Shown here: piece by piece, positions 22,861 to 36,226 of the stretch
Layout: each line of letters opens with the position of its first letter
Position numbering within the stretch: position 1 is the first letter of the stretch
DNA from: Amborella trichopoda
Lineage: Eukaryota; Streptophyta; Magnoliopsida; Amborellales; Amborellaceae
Direction: 5' to 3'
NCBI RefSeq assembly: GCF_000471905.2
Contig: NW_006497648.1
Span: 848,596 to 912,595, forward strand
Length of the DNA: 64,000 nt
The notes under the pieces: model-generated
The model's input: the letters and a program-made list of their open reading frames with translations, nothing else
Told to the model about the DNA's origin: nothing
The model's database searches: none
Position numbers and translations under genes: made by a program

Positions 22861-22891
22861 CGGATGTAATTTCCATTTGGATCATTATCAA

Positions 22892-24930
22892 AAAAAAAAA
22901 AGCTAAAAATCGACAAAGATCATATTAATGACTTGTCCTTTTAGGGCTTCTAAAAAAACCAAGAGAGAACAAGAATAATAGAAAGGGCAGGGGTGTTTGC
23001 TATGCATGAGAGAGACGCACACCCTGCGGAAAAAATCATTTGACGGAAAAATAATATCTGGCGCGAAATTGAATCATGATTGTAATTTAAAAGCAAAAAG
23101 ATATTAAAACCAGTTTTATATTCTAGTACTATAGTTAGAAAGGGAAGCATAAATTATTAGAAAAAAAATAAAAGAACGTAATGTTTAAATATTTTACAAT
23201 TTACAATTTAATTGCTTGAAATTAGCCATAACTATTTTTAATGCATAAAACTTTGTACTCAAAATTATAAAATCTTTAAGATTTTAAAAATAAATAATAT
23301 TAGTTTCTTTTTTGCAGTCTTGGTAACATAATTACTTTATAGTTCTTAAAACATTAAAAAACTAGAATGTTGTTCCAACTAAAATAAAAAAAATATTTTT
23401 GTTATGCTCTTAATTTTCATTTATGATTGTTTCTTAGTTTAAAATAATAAATTTATAGAAAATGTTCCTTCAACAAAAATTATATTTACAACTTTTAAAT
23501 TACCACCACCGTTAATTTTTTGTAATTTATTACTTAGAAATTTTCTTCAAAGAATAATTTTATTTGTGTGTATTCATGCTTATAAAATAATTTTCCTAAG
23601 AAAATTCATAAATTTTCAGCTTTTAAATTTTTAATTCGTTAGTTTTTGTGCTCTTAAAAATAGCTATGACTAACCTTTTAACATGTTTTTACAGTTTCAT
23701 AAATGTTTGTAAGCCATCAAATTGTATTCACTTGGAAAATAGGAAACTCATTTTTTTATATATGAAATTCTCAATAGTTTGCAATTTAAATTGCAAAGCT
23801 TTATCATTGGGCACGGTTTTTACGATTCCCTTGGATTCATATGTAGATCTGCGTCCGACTACATTATCATTTTTAAGATGGATTTTGGACTTAATTTTTA
23901 GGTATACATAATATTTAATATGGAGGTCATTAAAATGTAGAAATAAAATAAATTTCATAAACAAAAATGATAATTTTTCAAATAAGCTTTTTAGACCATT
24001 GATTTTAATCTTTTTTTGGAGGGACTATGCATCCATCTTAAAGATGGATATGTGATGCCTTGGGAAACACATAAGTAGTTCGCCATCCCCAACACATGGA
24101 ACAATTTTCTTTTATCATTTAAAATTAGCTTATAATTCATTATTAAATTTTAACCGTTTAGTGTTTTAAGGGCGCTATTTGCTTTCTGATATCTTTAAAC
24201 TTTCCTTTTTATTCACGATTTAAAATTGAAGACCAGTTTTAAAAGGGTAAGGTTTGTATAAGGTGCCCTATATAAGTAAGGCACCTCTAAATTTTATTGG
24301 AAGATGTACTGCCAAATCTTAGGATGGTTTGAAATCCAGGTTAAACTTTAATTAGAAAATTTAAAATTTCAAAAATAATGCTGATTGAGAAGATCTAAAA
24401 ATATTTGAAAATCTTGAAATTAGACAATCCAAATAACTTTTTAAGAGACTCACTATTTTTAGGACCTGAATTTTTTTATTTATTTTTATATCCATATATA
24501 TCGACGTCAAAATGATCAATTAGAAGGTTTTCTAACTATGAAATACTCTTTTCTATTAAATTTTTTATGTGCACCTTACTTTTACAGTATGAGGTTGCAA
24601 CCTTATGTAATTTTTTTTTTCCGTTTTAATATATTCTTTGCTCTTTATTTTAAAAATTTTAATTTTATTGATGACTTATTTTCAATTAATTTAATAATTA
24701 TTAAAATATAGAAATAATGAATTTTTAGGCCGAATTTCTATAACTAACGAATAGCTTACAACCAATTCTACAATTATGATAAAATTCTAAAATGCTTCGT
24801 AGTAGAAAGAGGTAATCGGTATTGTCATTGTTTCCAATTGCTTCAATAAATTTTTAAGGTTTCTCCATTAATTTTAGGTAACAGCAATTAGATATTTTTT
24901 TTCTCCCCTAAGTTACCCCATGGCGGGCAA
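22892..24930. other. AT-rich spacer
   Basis: Very AT-rich with no credible gene. Contains the palindrome CATCCATCTTAAAGATGGAT (24031-24050) and a hairpin GGTGCC-12 nt-GGCACC near 24262-24285. Confidence 0.55.
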
Positions 24931-25108
24931 TAGAAACGTTGAACAGGGTCTTTTACCCACTCGCCAGAGCCCCGTTTAAAGTAGCAGACAGCGCATGTCC
25001 ATTTATTTTTTTTGAAAAACAAGACGCTATCTCAATTAGCTTGTGCACTTCTTTCACTGTGATCCCGATTCGTAGAGGATCGAAGGCTGGGGGAGCTAGG
25101 GTTTTGAG

Positions 25109-25327
25109 GTGGAGCCGATCGCGGCCGTTGATCTTCCTGATATTCTCTATGAGCTTGTCACCCAATGGGAGGGAGAAGATTTCTGGCAATGTGGCCGCCT
25201 GAAAGTGCATCTGTTGCAAAAATCGCTAGAGAATTTGCTTCTCACTGGAAATCAACGGATTTTTCGACAACTTCTAGAGTTTGCTTGTGTAGATGGAGGT
25301 GGGCCTGTGATTCGGTGGTCTGGTTAG
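25109..25327 (+). pseudogene. Unrecognised coding-like fragment with GTG at its start
   Basis: A 72-codon open frame beginning GTG GAG CCG. It reads as well-ordered protein (AAVDLPDILYELVTQWEGE, then DFWQCGRLKVHLLQKSLENL), with CG-containing codons unlike the surrounding AT-rich spacer. An in-frame TAG lies four codons upstream, so no upstream ATG exists. It could be the first exon of a gene whose ATG mutated to GTG, a captured fragment, or a non-ATG start. A possible donor (TCTG/GTTAGG) is near 25322. I do not recognise the family and cannot join it to other exons. Confidence 0.4.
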
Positions 25328-25329
25328 GC

Positions 25330-26569
25330 TGTGCATTTGTTGTCTCAAATCTCTACGAGCTGTCATTTCTAGAGAGAGAAAGAGGCGAGAGAAATGCAGA
25401 GAGATCAAGAGGGTGCGTGTGAGAGAGAGAGAGGAGATAAGAGTTCATTACGTCGAGGACTCCAAAAAAGGAGAGCAACTCTTTTGAAAATGGAGGGGAA
25501 ATGAGAGAGAGAGAGAGAGTTATATGGTACTTCAAACTCTAGACAACTCTGGGGAGTGGGGAAAGATTAGCCCCTGTTTAGATCTGGCATTAAAAACTTA
25601 TTTAAAAAAGTATTAAAAAGGATCAATTTAGATTATGAGCTAGGGGTTGATTCTATTCGAAAGTGAATAGATCTTTCTTTAGATCACTGGCAGATTCGGC
25701 ATCAATCCTATCCACAAAATACTTAAATAAAGCTATAAAACTACTTCAAATCTAATCAAATAACTTTAGTAACTAAAAATGCAGGGAAATTGTGAAAATG
25801 AACTTACATGGCTGAACCAGTTGGCTCGGGATACCCAATGCTTCGAAGTCTCGCTCGTATCAGGAAGGCGACTGAGTTTACACCATGCATCATCTTTTCT
25901 CTCTTCAGAGTTAACCAAGCCATGGCTTCGTTGAAATGAGGTTATGATCTGACTTAAATGTTGAAGATAGCTGTCATCAGTTGCTTCTTTAGGGTTTCGT
26001 TAGGTTTTTCTATGCTTTAGGGTTTCTACTCACCAATTGGGGTTTTTCTCTCTTTTCACATTCTAACCCTAAAAGAGGTGAAAATTAACTTTTATAGACT
26101 AAAAAACACATGGAATATATAATTACAAAAAAAAATGGATCTGCCAGCTCAAAACTCAATTTTTTTGGTCAGAGGGCTGGGCGACACACTTTGTGTTGCC
26201 AGACCCAAGCTTCGGTGATACGCTAAGTGTGTCCCCTATCCCAAAATGGTCTAGATTCGTTGAAATTTGATTGGACTAGGCTGGCAACTAGAAGTACATG
26301 ATTTTGTTTAATCTAGGGTGAGCGACACACTTTGTGTCCCAACCCAGATTTGACCAAAATCTGAAATTTCCAATTTCGTGGTGATTTACTTGTTTTTGCT
26401 ATTTCTCCTTGATTATTTCCAAAATCGGTAAGTCTGTCAGGATACTGGATCATAGGATGGGAACTATGGTGTTATGTGGTTCAGGGATTTCTTGAAATAG
26501 TGTGGTCCTAAGGGTTTAGAAAATAATGAAATTTGCATTGTTAAAAAATTTGCATCCCAATAATCTCTT
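25330..26569. other. Spacer with GA microsatellites and a repeated palindrome
   Basis: GA-rich tracts at 25370-25520. GCGACACACTTTGTGT occurs at 26181 and 26332, with an inverted partial copy near 26218. Possibly LTR or leader sequence of the copia remnant that follows; not proven. Confidence 0.4.
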
Positions 26570-28235
26570 CTTGGGTGAGTCGCAAATGTACTAAGTTAAC
26601 CCACTGCATATGCAACAACTTATTGCATAAATCAAACTTCTAATTACTCAATTTGAGAAATACGTCTTCCCTTATTTTTCATTAACTTTATATGGTGATC
26701 TATTGACATGAAACTGACTCATGATCACTACGTTCAAACTTATTGAGCATCTTTTCAATTTATTGATATTGGATTAAAATAACACATCATCCTTTCTTAT
26801 TGCCTTAATACCTAGTTTTACATCATCTACTCCTAGATACTTTATATTATAATTAGATATGTGGAATCTTTTCATTTCCTTCACAATTTCCAAGTTAAGG
26901 CCAAAGATTAGCATATGATCAATGTAAAGACTAAAGAAATATTATGACATATATCAAGTAAATTTTTTTACTATACATATACTTGTTTGCCTCATTTCTC
27001 ATAAAACCATACGGTGATATTATATTATCAAATTTCTTATGCCAATATTATGGAGCTTGTTTAAGTCTATATAATGATTTGACCAATTTATATGTTTTAT
27101 TTTCTTGTATACTCCATAGAATGAGTGTAGCAGATATGAGGGTGCTGAGATGGATGAGTGACAACACAAGAAGAGATAAAATTCAAAATGAAAACATTTG
27201 GAAAAATTTAGGTGTGCCACCAATAGGTGATAAGATGAGATAAGAACCTATTAGGAGGTGCGAGTTAGTTAAATGGAAGGCTAAAAAAGGCCAGAAGTAG
27301 GTTAAAAAATATATGATTGAAAGTAGTGAGAAACGGTAAAAGGATTTATTACCTCACTGAGGGTATGACCTTTAATAGAGCAGAATGGTGATCAGTATGT
27401 GTGTAGCCGACCCCAATTAGTTGGAAAAAAGCTTTGACGACGATGATATACTTTATTTTCTTGAACTAGATAATTAACTCCTCTGGTTGTTTTACATATA
27501 AATATTTTTTCATTTAATTCACCATTTAGAAAAGTGGTTTTCAAATCCATTTGGTGTATGATTAGCTAGTTAACTGAGGGAAGAGTGAGAAGTAGGTATC
27601 ATTGTTACTTAAGCATATCTGTCATTGTCTATGTTTTCTGTTTAGTTAAATCAATTTAACAATATGTTTTCGGTTTAGTCAATCAATTTAACAACTAACA
27701 TGGCATTGTACTTATTAATAGACCCATCGACAATCTTTTCCCTTTTGAAAATTTATTTTCATCCAGTAGGTTTAAAATCAAGCGGCAAATCTACGAAATT
27801 CCATGTTTTATTAAGAAAAATAGAGTCCATGTCACCATTTACAGCCTTTCTCCAAAATACAACATCATGAGATACTAATGCTTCATTCAATGAGAAAGAA
27901 TATTACTCCACATTTGAAGTCATGAGTATTTTAGTCAATATTTTATTTTGATTAGCCATCATCAGGTGGATATAAAACTCATGCCTAAAATTATACTATC
28001 CCTTTAATTGGTTCATTACAAGTTTCTTATTCATCTCTTTTTGGAAGAGGATTATCATTTTATGATTCACTCATATGAGTTAAATTCTCAAAGAATTAGA
28101 TATATCTAGATTCAATTTTACCTTAGAAGAAATTGATACGCCTTACTAATTTGTCCATACCCAATTAAAGCACATCTGGAGGTTTGGGGTCCAAAAATTG
28201 ACAAACATACATATGCCAAACGAACCTCACACTTT
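26570..28235 (-). pseudogene. Ty1/copia polyprotein remnant
   Basis: On the minus strand, high to low coordinates: CALIGYGQISKAYQF (integrase C-terminal type), then the RT start DMDSIFLNKTWNFVDLP and IFKREKIVDGSINKYNAMLV, then SPYGFMRNEANKY, the palm motif LYIDHMLIFG (catalytic YxDD changed to YIDH), LGIKAIRKDDVL and KNKGRRISQIE. This order is the C-terminal half of a copia pol. Stops are frequent. A small LINE insertion (27110-27446) interrupts it. Confidence 0.75.
27110..27446 (+). mobile_element. 5'-truncated LINE insertion in the copia remnant
   Basis: Reads MSVADMRVLRWMSDNTRRDK then VPPIGDKM, the C-terminal end of a plant LINE polyprotein, followed by GTAGCCGACCCCAATTAG, AGCTTTGACGACGATGA as the tail. 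Flanks TATGTTTTATTTTCTTGTA (27091-27109) and TATACTTTATTTTCTTGAA (27447-27465) are 16/19 identical, a typical LINE target duplication. Related to the copy at 57712-58540. Confidence 0.8.
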
Positions 28236-30599
28236 GAAAATAATTGAATTTGTAATTTTTTTTGGAAAAGTATTTAGACGTAAAGGTTATTCTGAGTTCT
28301 ATTTCAAATTAATTACCCAAATATGTCTAGTTTAAAATTATTCTACTCACAAGTATTTCCAAAAAATATTTTTCAAAGAAGAATGAGAATTGCCACTATT
28401 TGGATTTTTAAAAAAGGAGCAGAAATAATTTCAGCTAAAAATCAAAATTTCTATTTTTAGCCCAAAATGAAGAAATTATTTTTCATGCACCGATTGATTT
28501 CTTCTCTCTTCAATATATAACACCATCTCTTCTCTTCACTCTCTCCCCCATTCGATCACCATTGAAGCCACTTCTCTCTCTATTCCAACACGAGGAGAAG
28601 CATCCCGCCATCAAACATTATCCTTTTGAATTTTTGCTCTATGTTGAATTCCAAAAGGTCCTTTTTATTTTTATTTTTACTACTATTATTTCTTCAATTT
28701 TACAAGCATCATCAAACGTCTTACTGTTTTGGTACCATTTCATTTTGCAACTATTTATCTCTCTAAAATTGCCATTCTCATTTTACAACCCTAGACTGCA
28801 CTTGTAATTTTTTTCTCTCTTGCTAAATGTAAAAGCTAAAAGCTATCATTGTTGCCTATGGCTAGCCAACAATATGGACCCTCACTTTTTCTCTCCTCTC
28901 TTTACAACCCAAAACCCACTCTTGTTTATCTCTCCTCTCTACCCAAAGGTCCAAAACCCACTCTCACCTCTCTTTATCTCTCCTCTCTACCCAAAGGACC
29001 CAGACCTGGACACAAAAAAATAGTATGGACCCAGACCCAGATCCGATCTAGAAATTAAGATATTTATATATTTAATTATGTTTAAACATATTTCGTATAC
29101 AGGGACCTAAAAAATATTACCGGACCCTGACCTTGATCCAAACCCAGACCCAAATAATATTTGGGTCCAAGATTTGGACCCGGCCCTGACCTGCTGGGTC
29201 TAACTTTTAAACCCATACCGGACTCAGATTGGGTCTACCCCTAGGGTCCTTTGTCAAGTCCGGGTCCATTGTCACCCCCAACTTTTGTCTCCTTTGTCTG
29301 CCACTTTACTTCCTCTCCACTCTCTCTACCACAGCTATTCAAAACGCCCAACTCTAAAACTCGCTTCATTTTCACCCGCTTTCTCCTAGAAAATCTACTA
29401 CATTTCACCCACTTTCTCAAAGAAAACCTCCATTTTAACAACAAAATACCACGAAAAATATAAAAATATATATAAAAATTATATTAAGAGCAATTTGCTT
29501 GAAAAATTGAGGACATTGTTGTTATTTAAAAATATTTTTAAAAATTTAATCATTATTCAATAAGTCAAAAGAATCTTTTTAAATTTAAAATTAAAATTTG
29601 AGATATTTGGAAAACACAAAAATAACCCCTTCTAAAATACACAAATTATATGTGGTTAAGGAAAATTGTTTCGTGCTGGACCGCATTTCTACATAAGCGG
29701 TCCAGAAAGTGTAAAGCATAGATCTTAAAGATGGATCCAAGTAGGTGCTCCATCTAAAAACAATAGAAACTAACGGTCCAAATGTTTTTTTTTTAGAATT
29801 AATATTTTTGTTTTTTTAAAATTATTTATTTTTTCATATCATAATCTTCATGTCAGAGATTACATGTCCTTAAAAATTAAGTCTTAAAATCTATCTAAAA
29901 AAAAGATTTATTAAGAGTCATGCATTTCTACATATACAGGTTTGACCGCATAGAAACCGGGTCTTATGGTTAAAAGCTATTTTTTAACATATAAAGACAT
30001 TTGATGGTTAAAAGGTTTTTGTTTTAGAAAATGCTAACTTTGCATTTTTTGGCCAAAAGTTTTCGGAGCAATAAATTCTAAAATCCCCATAGGCGTGCGT
30101 GTGCACACTTTCACGCACGTGTGTTTCTAGAGTATTTTTGCTATAAAATAATATCTCCTTTGAACTATAGTATTTTGAAAAATGTATGTAGTCTCATTTA
30201 TAAAAAGGGAAGTAGTATTTTTTTTAGAAAAATATACGTTTTCTATTTGAAAAATTATTTGTTAGAAGGAAAAATTTTATATAAGGATACTACCTTATAA
30301 TGTAGCAATACGGATGCCCCTAAAAATTCCATCGAAAAAGGTAGTTTTAATATTGAAAAACCATTTGATCGATCATCTCGACATCAAGATGTACGACTAT
30401 GAAAAATAAAAAGATTTTAAATTTCATAAATAGTACATTTTACAATATATTATCTACACCGTCCAGTTTCGAAATTTTTATATGTTTATAGATCTACTTG
30501 ATTTTTAATTTTTTTTTAAATTTAAAATTTTATAATTAATTATAAAAATAAATTTTAAAATAATCCTAATAACAATTTACATCAAAATTATATTCCATA
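28236..30599. other. AT-rich spacer with repeat fragments
   Basis: Contains a CTCTCCTCTCTACCCAAAGG direct repeat (about 28936 and 28979), GACCCAGACCC-rich sequence (28990-29280) related to the MITE at 7163-7695, a hairpin TGGACCGC-12 nt-GCGGTCCA at about 29678-29705, and a partial CTTAAAGATGGAT motif near 29726. No gene recognised. Confidence 0.45.
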
Positions 30600-30848
30600 A
30601 TAAAATTTGAAGGGCACCGTACCTCTACACCTACAAGGCCTCCGTTTCCAACGGGACTACTCTGTACGTCTAAGCTTGCCCTGGATCGACTTGAACCCAC
30701 GCCGTGGACCAGAACCCACCAAACCGGGCACGTTTCGTTTTCACACGGAACCTACCTGCAATGTTCCCACGCGTAAAACCTCAATCTGAAAATGAAAAGC
30801 GTGAGCGGTATCTTTCCATATTTTCCCTCGATACGTTTTAGCTTCAAA

Positions 30849-30887
<39 letters not shown>

Positions 30888-31332
30888 CTATATATATATA
30901 TATATAACTGTAAAAGGTTTTACTTGTTTCTCATAAATAAACTGGGTTTTGGCATTTACACTTCAGATTTATTTGAAACCAGAAGCGGGGACTTAAGCGA
31001 GGAAGAATTTACAGAGAGAGGACCCCCAGGCACCTAAGAAAACTCTAACCCTAATTGTGAGTGTGATCATCTCCCCTTCTAGTCTAACCCTAATTTCGCT
31101 GTGATTCCTGGCTTCTTTCTTAGTTTTTTTGTGGCGGTTTTGCTCTGAGAAACTGCAGCCGTTCGGGTATATTTTACTTTTTTTTTTATGAATCGTTTTC
31201 TGGAAAATGTTTTCTTGAATCTTTTTCTGAGAATCGTTTTCTGGTAAGTGTTTTCTTGAATCTTTTTCTGAGAAGTTGCGGTTGTGTTTTTCTTCAGAGT
31301 TCATGGCTTTGTAGAAGGGGAAAAGAGAAGAG
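30600..31332 (+). promoter_or_regulatory. Upstream and 5' leader region of VIR
   Basis: Less AT-rich than the sequence before it. A (CT)n tract followed by (TA)n at about 30850-30906 precedes GAGAGAGGACCCCCAGG and CTAACCCTAATT (telobox-like ACCCTAA, typical of plant housekeeping promoters and leaders). The transcription start is not determinable; it probably lies after the TA tract, giving a leader of up to about 400 bases. Confidence 0.4.
30850..30906. repeat. Compound (CT)n(TA)n microsatellite
   Basis: About twelve CT units followed by TA units, located in the presumed VIR promoter/leader. Confidence 0.95.
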
Positions 31333-31407
31333 ATGGGTCGTCCTGAACCGTGTGTTTTGTTTGCTCACTCCTTTGTCCATTCTCATCTTGATGAATATGT
31401 CGATGAA
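31333..31407 (+). CDS. VIR: VIR exon 1 (residues 1-25)
   Basis: Start ATG in AAGAGATGGGTCG, a purine at -3 and G at +4. The frame closes at donor GAA/GTAAGT, phase 0. Confidence 0.95.
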
Positions 31408-34400
31408 GTAAGTCTCTTCTACCTCAATGCATTTGCTATCACACGCACACACATATATAATGTGAATTGCTAATCTCTTCTACCTTAATGCATTTGCTTT
31501 CACACGCACACACATATAATGTGAAATGCTGATATATATGTTTATGATCTTATATACTTAAGCTTCTCCGTTCATATTGTTACAAAGATGACTTTTCCTT
31601 TTTTACATCTGTTTATTTAGCACTAGTTCCTAATGTGAAATGCTGATATATATGTTCATGATCTTATATACTTAAGCTTCTCCTTTCATATTGTGATATT
31701 TTTTTTTGTCACAAAGATGGCTTTTCCTTTTTTACATCTGTTTATTTAGCACTAGTTCCTACCAGTGGACGTTGGTTCTATAATATTTTCTGTCTTTTGG
31801 GCAGGTAATTGAATTTTCTTAATGGGATTTTCCGTCATGGTGTGAAATTTGAAATTTCTGAATGAATGTACTTGCCAGGGTGTTTAATAAGTTTATTCAA
31901 GAAAAGTAAGCTTTATCAAGCCATCAATTTATCCCTATTCGTAGGGATAGAGATAGATTACAAGCTACTAAGAAAGAAGGATACCTGCCGTATTGATGTT
32001 GCATCTTTAAGTTTCCTTCAAAAAGGTAGGAAACTAGAGTACACAGCCAACAGTGATGTGGTTTCATAAATTAAGGCAAGGGGCCGTTTGTTGACAAAGT
32101 CAGTCATAGGACGCTGATCAGTGCAGAGCTTGTGTTGCGGGGCAAAATTTCGTTTAGGACTATGTTGTTGTGTATAAGTTGGACTTTGCTTATCTGTCCA
32201 GCAGACCTCTATAAGGACTAGATTTTGCCTACATCTCTTGTTTTCTTGATGAAGCATTTCTTGATGTGTATCTTGATGAAGCATTTCTTGACGGGTATCT
32301 TCTTGGGGAGGCCTATGTGCATAGTTCTTGATGGCAATTATTATGAGGTCTCCATCCTCTAATATAATTTCTTTGCACGCTCTAATATATACGAATTTGC
32401 CTCTTTGATACGTAAACAACACTTCATTTGTAGTATACTCCCTTTGGAAGGCTCTTTATAGTATAACATCCAAGGCATGTAAAGTGATATGGGCATTTTT
32501 GTGGGCGGTGGGTTTATGCTCTTGTTACATATGCTTCAAGATGGAAGAAGAAAATAAAAAAAAGGTAAGGGAGAGGCTGGATGGGAAGAGAATAATAACT
32601 AGAAAAGAAGAGTAGAGTAGCAGGGGCTTAGGCCATTGTATAAGTTTAACAACAAGCTTCACTCCATCCTTATCAAGCCTATCTGGCATTTCATTAGCCT
32701 TTTTAGGTACATGATGAAAAGTAGAGCCAATGTAGTAGCTCAAGTATAGGATTTCTTTTCTTCCATGATATTTCCCACACGGCACCATATAGGAGGCTCT
32801 CCCAATCATTGTTCATAAATTTGTTTGCCTGGCATGCTAGGGAAAAAAATCCGAGTAGTAAAGGCCAAGGTGGGTGCACTAGGCTGTCATGTTCCTACGC
32901 ATGGGGTACCCTAATGCTCTTGGCTGACGATGGAAAAAGGCCCTCGGCCATGGGCAACAATGACATGTTCCCCCTAAAAAGGGGGAAGAGGTTTTGTAGG
33001 GCATTCTAGCCCCCAAAAGCCACTTTTGGGCATTCTCAAGAGAGAAAAACACCCCCAAACTTTGTGTTTTTGAGATTTTTCTCAAGATCAAATGTTTTTT
33101 CAAAATTTTCAATTTCTTGCAAAATCAAAAGTTAATCTACTAGATACGTTTTGGGGCTTAGCTATTTGATTTTGAAAAGGTTAGAGGAGAGTGTGAATAA
33201 AGAGGAATTGTGGAGTGGGGATGACTTTGATGATGATGGCATAGCATCATCATTCGATTTAGATGCATCTAATGGTAGTGGTTATATTGTTGGGAGCGAT
33301 GATGAAACTCTTTTGTCAGTTTTAGTTCGTCTGATGTGATGTAACGTTTCAAATCTTGTTGGTTTATGCATTTTGAGTTTTGTTGCCCTTTTTTTTTATT
33401 TACATTTTTGACTTTTTGCCAGTGTCGAATGTTGATGTGGATTATTGATTATGGACCTATGGCATATTGGCATTTGATGAGTAATAGAATGCAACTTTGT
33501 ATGGGTTTGAGGCAACGTTCAACCTCATAACGTGGCATTTCAAATTCAAGTTTCATCCCGATTCATGTATAAATTTGAAATAGGACAACACAATTACACA
33601 AAGAAGCCCTGAAAATTGATATATGCATATTATATTTTCAACCCGATTCATGTATAAATTTGCAATAGTACAACACAATTACACATAGAAGCCCTGAAAA
33701 CTAATATATGCACATATATAATATGTATATGTATAATTTATGTATGTATGTATGTTTGTCAAAAAGTTCATTTGGGAGGTTTTGTGATCTGATCCAGGCC
33801 CCTATGATAGAGGGCCCAAAACCCCGTAATTTGTGTTTGGGCGGTGTAGGCTTCTAGGCACCTACCTAGGCAGCCACATCCGAATTTTTGAACACTGCTC
33901 ACAATGCCCACCAAATGAGACTATGGAAATCACCTTCTACAATGCGTTGTGATGAGAATGGTTCGGGGAAAGATCCTCAGCTCAGTCAACAAGGAGACCT
34001 CTACTGTAGTCAAGTCATGTAAGCTGATAGGGCCTAAGCAAGATTTTAGAACCTGCCATTTACTACATTGAAGGTCCTGCATGACCCTATTGGACTTGAA
34101 TTCCATTGGGTTCCTGTCAAACATCTGGGCTTAATGGATGCAAGTGGTGGACGGGACCACCTATGGCTCTGTCTAGACTGGTGTTGCACCAAAAAACCAT
34201 CCTACTCTATGATGAAGTCTTGGGTTCTCCCTTTATGCAGAGAAGGAGCCACCATATCCAAAGATATAACCACATTCACAATCCTCTTGCAAAGGTTACC
34301 ATGTGGTGTCTTGTGCTTGATAAAATCCTTTCACTTGCTTTTCTTCCGTAATTCCCATAAGGTCAGTGGTAGACACATCATCTATAATATGAAGCTCATT

Positions 34401-36190
34401 GAATATTGCAATAGGCTACCAACTTAGGATGACCTAATTTAACTGTGCGAAAGACGTCAAAAAGAAGCCTCATAGCTGTTGAGGGTGAAAAATTTAGCAT
34501 TTGGATATGGCGAGAATGTGGTATCCCAAACCCTAAGCCATCCAAGGAGGTCTGATACAGGAAGAAGGGAGGCTGTTGGCCATCTCTCCTAGCCGTGCAA
34601 TAAGAGAGAGAAAGGACAAACTCTCTCTATGTTGTGCCAGAGAGGGCCCATGTGGGCTCCACTTGCAAATTCTAAAGTGGTCGGACCCTTCTTTCCAAAT
34701 TTCTAATTAGATTAGGGTTTTATGTTGAGTCTCTTCTTTTGTTTCCTAGATTGAATAGGTCTAACCAGTAGGTTTTTTTTTTTTATATTTAAATTAGGAG
34801 TGAGGGTCACATAAGTAGATGATTTCATGCTCAAATTAATTTGATTGAAGGTACAAGGGTAATTGTAAATAGAGATGTAGGCCTATGGCCAAGACAATGG
34901 AAAATTCCTTATCAAACAAAAGTTTGTTTTTAAAGCTGTGATGTGGTTTGATTCCTCATACTTCCCTTACGGTGTTTATTCAAGGGAAAATATCTTTGTA
35001 AACCCTATTTTTAAGTTTCGTTTCTCCACAGACCCAAGGATTCAAAACCTATCTTAGGGCATAGAGATTCTATCTATTATATATTCTAACCTTCTAGACT
35101 AACTTTACCCATTTTTACCCTGTCTTTTTAGCCTAAACAAATTAAAAAAAGACATCATTTCTACACCTCGCTCTCTCTCTCTCCCCCTGTGAATTTCCCA
35201 AACCCCCTCTCTCTCTCCATACTTCCCCAACTCTCTCTCTCCGTCTCTCACTCCTCTCCCCTTATGCTTCCCCAAATCCCTCTCTCTTTGTTTTCCCCCA
35301 TACTCTCCACGCTTTCTCTCTCTTTCTCTCTCTACCCACAAAGACAAAAATCAATTCTACTTCCTCCTCATCTTCCTTCTCGCGCATCTTCCCGTAGACG
35401 TCCAATACGATACCAGCTCAAATCAATATCAGCCGGAAAGATGTCAACTGTCCACCCGCAACCAAGGATGAAGCCATTAACCAAGCCAGAACATGCCTCT
35501 TGAAAGCGCTTGAAAAGCCCCTTAATAACCCAAGTCTCACTGGAAAATTAAAGAAGTAGAAACAACCAAGATTCAGGCTTGAAATTCCGGTCATTGGTGA
35601 AACCCCGCAATCTCTCACTGGAATAGCTGTTGAACTTTTCAAAAAAATTAGAATCAAAAGTAATGTATACTTGTTCAGTTTGTGTTATTCTGGTCAGATT
35701 CTAACTTTGTCGATGAAGCTGATCGGGCGCTTGAGCCGTTCCAAACTATAAAGAACGTCGAGCTTTCCGCAATGAAAGTAGGGAATCAAGGTGGATTTTC
35801 TAGATTGGGTGATGTGGTGGTTTTCATAGCTCCTGATTCTACCTAGCTTGAGCTTGTTGAAGCTGTTTGTATAGATATTGATGCAAAACTAGTTTTGATT
35901 TTCAATCCAAAATGGGGTTTTGATGAAGAAAGTGATTTTGGAAGGATGGGTAGTTATATTTCTTCTTTTGAAGTTATTTATTCGTTTATGGGGTTGGAGG
36001 TTAGAGGGGCATTGAGTAAGAGAAGAGGAGTGGTTTTCAAGGGCGATAATGGAGGATGGGAGGTTTTAATGGAGGATGAGGGAGAATTGAAGATGGTTTC
36101 GAGGTTTAAGAAGATGCCTTCTACAATGGAGGTTGAGAATGTTTTGTATAATTTGATGGCCATGAATTCTCCCCTCTTTGGGGGTAGGGG

Positions 36191-36226
<36 letters not shown>

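Larger units (their letters stand above)
14210..22891 (+). mobile_element. Decayed LINE (L1-type, RNase H-bearing) with two nested elements
   Basis: Order on the plus strand: an ORF1-like region (14308-15460), an apurinic endonuclease (16480-17400), reverse transcriptase (17729-18184 and 19571-20400), a zf-RVT region (21890-22100), RNase H (22440-22850) and a terminal A-run (22880-22891). This is the usual layout of plant LINE ORF1 and ORF2. Many stops and frameshifts break it. RT is interrupted by a hAT derivative (18210-19562), and the RT/zf-RVT interval by another hAT-like element (20853-21716) that contains the assembly gap. Removing the two insertions leaves about 6.5 kb, the usual size. 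The left boundary is approximate and no target duplication was found. Confidence 0.8.

Noticed and set aside
28562-28807. 81-codon plus frame after a TATA-like sequence
   Set aside because: CT-rich leader-like DNA; no protein family recognised and no continuation exon seen.
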